A stretch of 54,889 nt of DNA from Solirubrobacterales bacterium (lineage in GTDB: Bacteria > Actinomycetota > Thermoleophilia > Solirubrobacterales > 70-9). Position 1 is the first letter of the stretch. Each line of letters begins with the position of its first letter. Under the pieces are notes generated by a model. That model saw only the letters and a list, made by a program, of their open reading frames with translations. It did not search any database and was not told where the DNA came from. Positions 49,679 to 54,889 of the stretch are shown piece by piece. The position numbers and the translations under genes are program-made. The DNA lies in assembly GCA_025450195.1 (NCBI GenBank), contig JANWHW010000006.1, positions 1 to 54,889 on the forward strand, given 5' to 3'.

Positions 49679-51034
49679 ATGTCCATCGTCGGCACAATTT
49701 GCGCGCGCGCGTCCCTGCTGGTTAGAAGCGAGCGCGGCATGGCGCTGCCGACGGCACTGTTCGCGATGATCGCCAGTTTGGCGCTGGCCAGCGCCGCGAT
49801 TCTCTCCTCGGTTGACGTTCAGCAGGGCACGGCACGCGACCACGACTCCAAGGAAGCGATCGCCGCCGCCGATGCCGGCGCGAGCGTCGCCCTCCTGCGC
49901 CTCAACCGCTTCCAGAGCAGCCTCAGCGCCACCTATCCATGTGTGGGGCCGGCGGGCGAAGCGCAGGCCGCCTCGGCCGGATGGTGCCCGGGAACCGCGA
50001 GCGAAAGTGTCGGCGGCGCCAGCTTCACCTACCGGGTGAGCGCATATGACGGCACCGGCATCTACAGCGTCGTCGCCACCGGGACGTCGGACACGGTCAG
50101 CCGCCGGGTCGAGGTCGGGCTCGTCTCCTACAGCGGGAAAAACGTCTTCGCTGACGAGAAGCTGATCGGCCAGAGCGACGTTGTCCTCAAAGGGAGCGTG
50201 AACATCCGTACCGACATCGGCACTAACGGCAACATCGAACTGGTAAACGAAAACGGTAAAAACGCCATCATCTGCGGCAACGTGCGCCACGGCGTTGGCG
50301 GGGAAGCCCCGACGCCGGACTGCAGCGGGGAAAAAAGCGAAGGCGAAAAGAACCTGCCGGAAGTGACTCCGCCGGAAAACATCGCAACGGTCAACTCGAA
50401 CTGCCGCCTCGCAGTCACCTGCACGATCAAATCCGAAGTCGACACCTACTCGAAGGAAACCGGGAAAAAAACAAAAGAAGTACGGACCGCGACAGAGCCT
50501 TGGAACGCCACGAAACGAACGATCAACGTCGGTGGCAACGCGAAGCTGACCCTCGGCGGCGCGGACTACTTCGTCTGCGGCCTGTTCGTCCAAAACGGAG
50601 AAGTCATCATGGCCGCCGGGGCGGCAGTGCGGATCTTCGTCGACACTCCCGCGAACTGCGGCCTCTCGGCAGGCGCGACTCAGGTGGAAATCACCGGCAA
50701 TGCCAACATCGTCTCGACGGGTTACAACCCTTCGCAGGGGACGTTCGAAGTGCCGGGCATCTACGTGCTGGGCGAAGCGACGGTGAAACTGAACGGCAAC
50801 TCGGGCACCAACGAGCTGATGCTCTATGCGCCGCACAGCGCGCTTGAAATGGGGGGCAGCGCCACCTGGAAAGGCATGATGGCCGGTAAATCGCTGTACG
50901 TCCACGGAAATCCGACGATCGAATCCGACCCCAACATCAAAGAACCGGATATCACGCTGGCAACGCTGCTGCAGCGCACCCGCTACGTCGAGTGCACGGG
51001 CGTCGCCGTCTCGCCCCCTGACGCAAGCTGCTGA
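49679..51034 (+). CDS. PilX-like type IV pilus protein
   Basis: A 451-residue exported protein with a class-III/type IV-like prepilin leader: SERG followed by MALPTALFAMIASLALASAAI (about 20-40), cleaved after Gly by a prepilin peptidase. The following helix (KEAIAAADAGASVALLRLNRFQ) is PilX_N-like. The large C-terminal part (about 150-440) is beta-rich and Lys/Asn/Glu-rich (for example ENGKNAIICGNVRHG), with many AAA and GAA codons unlike its neighbours. It contains seven or so cysteines. First gene of the run that continues into pilB, pilT and pilC, so it is likely a minor pilin or assembly factor. Confidence 0.75.
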   Translation: MSIVGTICARASLLVRSERGMALPTALFAMIASLALASAAILSSVDVQQGTARDHDSKEAIAAADAGASVALLRLNRFQSSLSATYPCVGPAGEAQAASAGWCPGTASESVGGASFTYRVSAYDGTGIYSVVATGTSDTVSRRVEVGLVSYSGKNVFADEKLIGQSDVVLKGSVNIRTDIGTNGNIELVNENGKNAIICGNVRHGVGGEAPTPDCSGEKSEGEKNLPEVTPPENIATVNSNCRLAVTCTIKSEVDTYSKETGKKTKEVRTATEPWNATKRTINVGGNAKLTLGGADYFVCGLFVQNGEVIMAAGAAVRIFVDTPANCGLSAGATQVEITGNANIVSTGYNPSQGTFEVPGIYVLGEATVKLNGNSGTNELMLYAPHSALEMGGSATWKGMMAGKSLYVHGNPTIESDPNIKEPDITLATLLQRTRYVECTGVAVSPPDASC

Positions 51035-51082
51035 GCGGCGCTCAAGCTCAGGGGCCGGACTGACGATTCGGTAAGCGGACGT

Positions 51083-51655
51083 ATGAGAGAGAAGCTGAAC
51101 GACAACCCACGCGCGCAGCTCGCCATCGTTGGCGTTCTGCTGCTGCTCGCCGGCGTCTTCTTCATGTCGACGATGGGCAAAGGCAGTGCCGAAGAAGGCA
51201 AAGAAGAAGAAAGTTCGGCGCCGGCGGCGGCCGTGGCCGTGCCGATCGAAGGCAGCCCCACCTCTCTGCCCGCCGTCAGCTCCGGCGTCGGTGCCCCGCC
51301 TCCGCTGCCCCGGTCGGTCACGGCTGCTTTCGCCGCCGACGACACGGTCGTCCTCCTCTTCGTCCGCCCGGGTGGCATCGACGACCGGATGGTCGCCGCG
51401 GCGCTGCTCCGCCTGCATTCCTTTCCCGGCGTCGTCACCTTCGTTGTGCCCGCAAGCAGGATTGCTCGCTACGCGGAGATCGCCCAGGGAGCCAATGTCA
51501 ACCGCGTTCCAGCTCTCGTCGTGCTGCGGCCGAAGCGGCTCGACGCAGCCGTCTCCACCGCCTCCGTGCATTACGGCTACCAGAGCCCGGAGAGCGTCGA
51601 ACAGGCTGTGATCGACGCCGGCTACAAGGGCCGCACCGTCCCGTACCACCCATGA
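51083..51655 (+). CDS. Membrane-anchored thioredoxin-like protein in pilus operon
   Basis: A 190-residue single-pass protein: N-terminal membrane helix (QLAIVGVLLLLAGVFFM, about 12-28), a charged linker, then a thioredoxin-like fold (TVVLLFVRPGGIDDRMVAAALLRL, VVTFVVPASRIARYAEIAQGANVNRVPALVVLRPK). The cis-Pro motif VPAL is present, but there is no CXXC, so it is not a redox enzyme; a protein-binding role, for example holding a pilus component, is inferred. The stop lies in the ATGA that starts linker copy 3. Confidence 0.65.
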   Translation: MREKLNDNPRAQLAIVGVLLLLAGVFFMSTMGKGSAEEGKEEESSAPAAAVAVPIEGSPTSLPAVSSGVGAPPPLPRSVTAAFAADDTVVLLFVRPGGIDDRMVAAALLRLHSFPGVVTFVVPASRIARYAEIAQGANVNRVPALVVLRPKRLDAAVSTASVHYGYQSPESVEQAVIDAGYKGRTVPYHP

Positions 51656-51720
51656 GCGCGGAGCGAACAAGCGTGCATCTCTGGTTCTTCGCGCCGCGAG
51701 CGAAGCGCGAGAACTTGTAG
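51652..51720 (+). repeat. Mini-ORF linker element, copy 3 (pilus protein/pilB)
   Basis: A 69-bp element with a 22-codon frame beginning MSAERTSV and containing HLWFFAPRAKRE, ending TAG, 2 bp before the pilB ATG. Its ATG overlaps the upstream stop (ATGA). It lacks the second ATGA overlap and the terminal GAGG of copies 1 and 2 (here GAGA), so coupling to pilB must differ. Core base changes relative to copies 1 and 2 alter codons 6, 10 and 16. Confidence 0.72.
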
Positions 51721-51722
51721 CA

Positions 51723-53516
51723 ATGGACAGCAGGGACTATCCCAGTCACCTGCGCCCGGTCCCGGAATCCGGCGACTCGACCGCCCCCGCGCTCGATCCC
51801 AACGCGGGCGGCACCCCTGGCTTGACGCCACCAGTCGCTCGCGGCCGCTCAAGCGGCTTCACCACCGACGTTCTCGTCGACCTCGGTTACGTCCCCGAAG
51901 ACCGCGCCCGGACGGCGATCGAAGAGGCCCGCACAGCCAACCTCCCCCCTGAGGAGCTGCTCCTGCAGCAGGGGGCGATCAGCATGGACCAGCTCTCGCG
52001 CGCGGTCGCCGAGCGCTACGGGCTCGACCACATCGACCTCTCCGTTTACCACGTCGACATGGCGGCGGCGAACCTGATCCCGGTCAACACCGCGCGCCGC
52101 TACGGAGCCCTGCCGGTCGGCTTCGTCAATCCGCAGACGCTTCTCGTTGCCACCTCCGACCCGACCAACGTGCTTGCGGTCGACGACATCCAGATCGCAA
52201 CGGGATTGGACTGCCGCGTCGCGGTCTCCGCGGCGGAGGACATCGAAGCGCTGATCGGGCGCCTCAACACCCTGCAGAGCGCGGTCAGCGAGGCCGTCAC
52301 CGAGGGCGAGGCCGAAGCCGATGCCGAGCTCGCCGAGGTCAGCGACATCGAGGTAAGCGCCGAAGACGCGCCGGTGATCAAGCTCGTCTACAGCATCCTC
52401 GGCCAGGCGGTGGGGGAGGGCGCCTCCGACGTCCACTTCGAGGCTGAAGAGGACGAGATGCGGGTGCGCTTCCGCGTCGACGGGGTGCTCGCCGAGGCCG
52501 CCCACGTCCCCAAACGGATGGTCAGCGCCGTGATTTCCCGGTTGAAGATCATGAGCGACCTCAACATCGCCGAGAAACGCATTCCCCAGGACGGCCGGGT
52601 CAGCGTCACCGTCGAGGACCGTCGGGTCGACCTTCGTATCACCACGCTGCCCACTCAACGCGGCGAGGGGGCGACGATCCGCGTCCTCGACAAGGACAAC
52701 GCCCAGCGCTCGCTCGACGAGCTCGGCATGGACGGGTCCGGGCGGGAGCGGTTCGAGGAGTCCTTCCACCAGGCCTACGGAGCCGTCCTCGTCACCGGCC
52801 CGACCGGCTCCGGAAAGTCGACGACCCTCTACGCGGCGCTGCAGGACCTGAACCAGGTCGAGAAGAAGATCATCACGATCGAGGATCCCGTCGAGTACCG
52901 CCTCAGCGGCATCAACCAGATCAACGTCAACCGGCCGGCCGGCCTCGATTTCGCCACCGGCCTGCGCTCGGTCCTCCGTGCCGATCCGGACATCGTCATG
53001 GTCGGCGAGATCCGCGACGGCGAGACCGCCCGGATCGCGATCGAGGCGGCGCTGACCGGGCACATGATGCTGACCACGCTGCACACCAACGACGCCCCCG
53101 GCGCGATCGCCCGCCTGACCAAGATGGGAATCGAGGCCTTTCTCACCGCCTCGGCAGTCGACTGCGTCGTTGCCCAGCGGCTGGCGCGCAAGCTCTGCAC
53201 CCACTGCAAGCAGCGCACGATCGTGCCCGCGCAGGCCCTGGCCGACGCCGAGATCCGCGTCGGCGGGGACATCGAGGCTTATGAGCCGGTTGGCTGCTCG
53301 CGCTGCAACCAGACCGGATACCGCGGGCGGGTCGGGATCTACTCGGTGATGAAGATGAGCGACCCGATCAAGGAGATGACGGTCTCCCAGGCCTCGGAGG
53401 CTGACATCGCCGGGGTCGCCCGCGAGGAGGGCATGCTGACCCTGCGCGAGGACGGCATGACCAAGGTGCGCAGCGGCCAGACCAGCCTCGAGGAGGTCCT
53501 GCGTGTCACCGCCTGA
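51723..53516 (+). CDS. pilB: Type IV pilus extension ATPase PilB/GspE
   Basis: A 597-residue hexameric assembly ATPase. Residues about 46-180 form an MshEN-like N-domain (LVDLGYVPEDRARTAIEEAR; LLLQQGAISMDQLSRAVAERYG). The ATPase core has GPTGSGKSTTLY (359-370), the Asp box region ITIEDPVEYRL, Walker B ADPDIVMVGEIRDGETA and the His box HTNDAP. The zinc motif CTHCK plus CSRCNQTGYRGR is complete. Residues 1-45 are Pro/Ser-rich and unusual. It powers pilus extension or secretion; no Shine-Dalgarno is visible before the ATG. Confidence 0.94.
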   Translation: MDSRDYPSHLRPVPESGDSTAPALDPNAGGTPGLTPPVARGRSSGFTTDVLVDLGYVPEDRARTAIEEARTANLPPEELLLQQGAISMDQLSRAVAERYGLDHIDLSVYHVDMAAANLIPVNTARRYGALPVGFVNPQTLLVATSDPTNVLAVDDIQIATGLDCRVAVSAAEDIEALIGRLNTLQSAVSEAVTEGEAEADAELAEVSDIEVSAEDAPVIKLVYSILGQAVGEGASDVHFEAEEDEMRVRFRVDGVLAEAAHVPKRMVSAVISRLKIMSDLNIAEKRIPQDGRVSVTVEDRRVDLRITTLPTQRGEGATIRVLDKDNAQRSLDELGMDGSGRERFEESFHQAYGAVLVTGPTGSGKSTTLYAALQDLNQVEKKIITIEDPVEYRLSGINQINVNRPAGLDFATGLRSVLRADPDIVMVGEIRDGETARIAIEAALTGHMMLTTLHTNDAPGAIARLTKMGIEAFLTASAVDCVVAQRLARKLCTHCKQRTIVPAQALADAEIRVGGDIEAYEPVGCSRCNQTGYRGRVGIYSVMKMSDPIKEMTVSQASEADIAGVAREEGMLTLREDGMTKVRSGQTSLEEVLRVTA

Positions 53517-53564
53517 GCACTTGCTGCCCTCAAGGATTCGGACCGAGGAGACGATCTAGGGCTT

Positions 53565-54737
53565 ATGGATTTCGACTTCTCCGAGGTCCTTGGCCACATG
53601 GTCGAGGTCCGGGCCTCCGACGTGCACCTGACCGCGGGCTTCCCTCCGGCGATCCGCGACAAGGGCAAGATCGTGCCGATGGACGGCTTCCCGGTGCTCT
53701 CCAGCCAGGAGACCCGCGAGGTCGTCTTCAGCATCCTCAACGAGGACCAGCGCAAACGCTTCGAGAACAACAAGCAGCTCGACTTCGCCTATGCGATCCC
53801 GGGCGTCGCTCGCTTTCGCGTCAACTGCTTCTTCCAGCGTGGCGCGATCAGCGCCGCCTTCCGTCTCGTGCCGCAGGACATCCCCGCCCTCGACTCGCTC
53901 GGTGTGCCGCAGGTGCTGCGCGAGCTGGCCGCCAAACCGCGCGGCTTCGTGCTCGTCACTGGCCCGACCGGCTCGGGCAAGTCGACGACCCTGGCTTCGA
54001 TGATCGACGTGATCAACTGCGAGCGTCAGGACCACATCCTCACGATCGAGGACCCGATCGAGTTCCTGCACCAGCACAAGCGCTCGATCGTCAACCAGCG
54101 CGAGGTCGGCGCCGATGCCGAGGACTTCTCCCTCGGCCTGCGCGCCGCCCTGCGAGAGGACCCCGACGTCATCCTCGTCGGCGAGATGCGCGACCTGGAG
54201 ACGGTCTCCACGGCGCTGACCGCGGCCGAGACGGGCCACCTCGTCTTCGCCACCCTCCACACCCAGTCGACCGCGCAAACTGTGGACCGCATCATCGATG
54301 TCTTCCCACCCCAGCAGCAGGGCCAGGTGCGCACTCAGCTCTCGATTGCCCTGCAGGGCATCGTCACCCAGCAGCTGCTGCCCACCGCCGATGGCCTCGG
54401 CCGCGTCGTCGCCTGCGAGGTGCTGGTGCCGACGCCGGCGATCCGCAACCTGATCCGCGAGGGCAAGACGCACCAGATCTACGCGGCGGTGCAGACCTCC
54501 GGCGCGGTCGGCATGCAGACGATGGACGCCGACCTGGTGCGCTTGGTGCGAGCCGGCAAGATCACCCGCTCGCTGGCCGAACAGCGCGCCGGGGTGCCGG
54601 AGGAGCTGAAGCGGCTGCTCGGCGGCGAGGCGGCGGTGATGCCGGCGGCGGCCCCGGCTGGCGTCGCCGGGAACGGCATGGCCGCTCCGTCTCCGGCCGC
54701 ATCCGCCGCTCCGCCTGCCTACACGCAGGGCGCTTAG
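53565..54737 (+). CDS. pilT: Twitching-motility retraction ATPase PilT
   Basis: A 390-residue retraction ATPase. N-terminal VEVRASDVHLTAGFPP, Walker A GPTGSGKSTTL (133-143), Walker B PDVILVGEMRDLET, HTQSTAQT and the PilT signature TPAIRNLIREGKTHQI are present. The C-terminus has an Ala/Pro-rich extension of about 30 residues (AAVMPAAAPAGVAGNGMAAP) not needed for activity. With pilB upstream and pilC downstream it forms a complete motor set, so the organism probably has retractable pili, which are uncommon in actinobacteria. Confidence 0.95.
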   Translation: MDFDFSEVLGHMVEVRASDVHLTAGFPPAIRDKGKIVPMDGFPVLSSQETREVVFSILNEDQRKRFENNKQLDFAYAIPGVARFRVNCFFQRGAISAAFRLVPQDIPALDSLGVPQVLRELAAKPRGFVLVTGPTGSGKSTTLASMIDVINCERQDHILTIEDPIEFLHQHKRSIVNQREVGADAEDFSLGLRAALREDPDVILVGEMRDLETVSTALTAAETGHLVFATLHTQSTAQTVDRIIDVFPPQQQGQVRTQLSIALQGIVTQQLLPTADGLGRVVACEVLVPTPAIRNLIREGKTHQIYAAVQTSGAVGMQTMDADLVRLVRAGKITRSLAEQRAGVPEELKRLLGGEAAVMPAAAPAGVAGNGMAAPSPAASAAPPAYTQGA

Positions 54738-54740
54738 CCG

Positions 54741-54889
54741 ATGGCCGGCGCTACGACATTCAGCTTTCGTGCTCTCGACGTCGCCGGGGCGGCCACGGGC
54801 GGGGAAGTCGAGGCCGAGTCCAAGGCGCAGGTCGGCGAGCTGCTGCGCCAGCGCGGGCTGATCGTCCTCGACGTCAGCGAGAAGTCCTC
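54741..54889 (+). CDS. pilC: Type IV pilus inner-membrane protein PilC/GspF (partial, N-terminus)
   Basis: The window ends inside this gene. The visible 49 residues are AGATTFSFRALDVAGAATGG, then EVEAESKAQVGELLRQRGL, then IVLDVSEKS. This matches the start of the GspF/PilC platform protein that holds the pilus base, which normally follows pilT. The ATG lies 3 bp after the pilT stop. Confidence 0.85.
   Translation, partial: MAGATTFSFRALDVAGAATGGEVEAESKAQVGELLRQRGLIVLDVSEKS

Noticed and set aside
49568-51670. 700-codon minus-strand open frame across the pilus genes
   Set aside because: It is a shadow of two well-supported plus-strand genes in GC-rich DNA. No domain or start signal supports it.
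51849-53204. Long minus-strand open frame opposite pilB
   Set aside because: PilB motifs are unambiguous on the plus strand; the antisense frame is Val/Asp/Gly/Arg-rich as expected from codon bias.

Overview
The window is about 55 kb of GC-rich bacterial chromosome with dense genes on both strands and many 4-bp stop/start overlaps. The gene content suggests a high-GC Gram-positive of the Thermoleophilia/Solirubrobacterales type. Pointers are an F420-type LLM oxidoreductase, egtD, DUF6328, DUF5679 and DUF6285 proteins, a CtpE-like ATPase, and a type IV pilus operon (pilB-pilT-pilC). This placement is inference from content; no rRNA, tRNA or CRISPR array is visible to confirm it.

Layout. 0-5 kb: the tail of a cupin gene, a DHFR-like reductase, a secreted EEP-family phosphoesterase, DUF1801, a zinc alcohol dehydrogenase, a membrane protein and an HTH regulator. 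5.2-8.6 kb: an acyl-CoA catabolic operon (SDR, APH-like kinase, DUF6285, acyl-CoA dehydrogenase). 8.65-9.25 kb: a type II toxin-antitoxin pair with a perfect operator palindrome. 9.3-11.1 kb: a secreted FecR-like protein with three 87-residue repeats, translationally coupled to a small Cys-rich secreted protein. 11.2-15.1 kb: DUF3307, then a CHASE2 nucleotide cyclase overlapping an MFS transporter fused to a cyclic-nucleotide-binding domain. 15.2-19.5 kb: a methyltransferase, DUF2855, a 5'-3' exonuclease and an ABC exporter. 19.5-21.6 kb: cutA, amt and a PII gene. 21.8-24.2 kb: a blue-copper protein plus multicopper oxidase cassette bounded by 17-bp direct repeats that are VOC-gene 3' ends. 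24.2-30.6 kb: glyoxalase, rRNA/tRNA methyltransferase, SHOCT protein, NlpC/P60 hydrolase, acetyl-CoA synthetase and a K+-channel-like protein. 30.7-37.9 kb: MarR/MFS pair, methylthioadenosine salvage (mtaD and an MTI phosphorylase), DUF6328, an HD alarmone-hydrolase-like protein, an MBL/PAS pair with a CRP-like palindrome upstream, a DUF5679 zinc ribbon and a coiled-coil protein. 37.9-47.4 kb: thiolase, enoyl-CoA hydratase, PaaI thioesterase, a CtpE-like P-type ATPase, an LLM oxidoreductase and pntA1-pntA2-pntB. 47.6-54.9 kb: a pilin-like secreted protein, egtD and the type IV pilus operon, which runs off the end.

The most unusual feature is a conserved element of about 60-72 bp found three times (18711, 21213 on the minus strand, 51652). 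Each copy starts exactly on an ATGA that carries the stop codon of the upstream gene and holds a 22-23-codon open frame. In two copies the element ends on an ATGA that carries the start of the downstream gene, and its 3' end supplies an SD-like GAGG. It always sits between functionally linked genes: ABC ATPase/permease, PII/Amt, and pilus protein/pilB. The substitutions between copies are all non-synonymous, so it behaves more like a mobile RNA/DNA translation-coupling linker than a conserved peptide.

A second repeat family, a 134-bp element with 13-bp perfect terminal inverted repeats at 27.7 kb and a relative at 47.45 kb, shares conserved blocks around a hairpin whose stem sequence differs. 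Cyclic nucleotide signalling recurs: cyclase, a CNBD-fused transporter and a CRP-like site upstream of the PAS/MBL operon.
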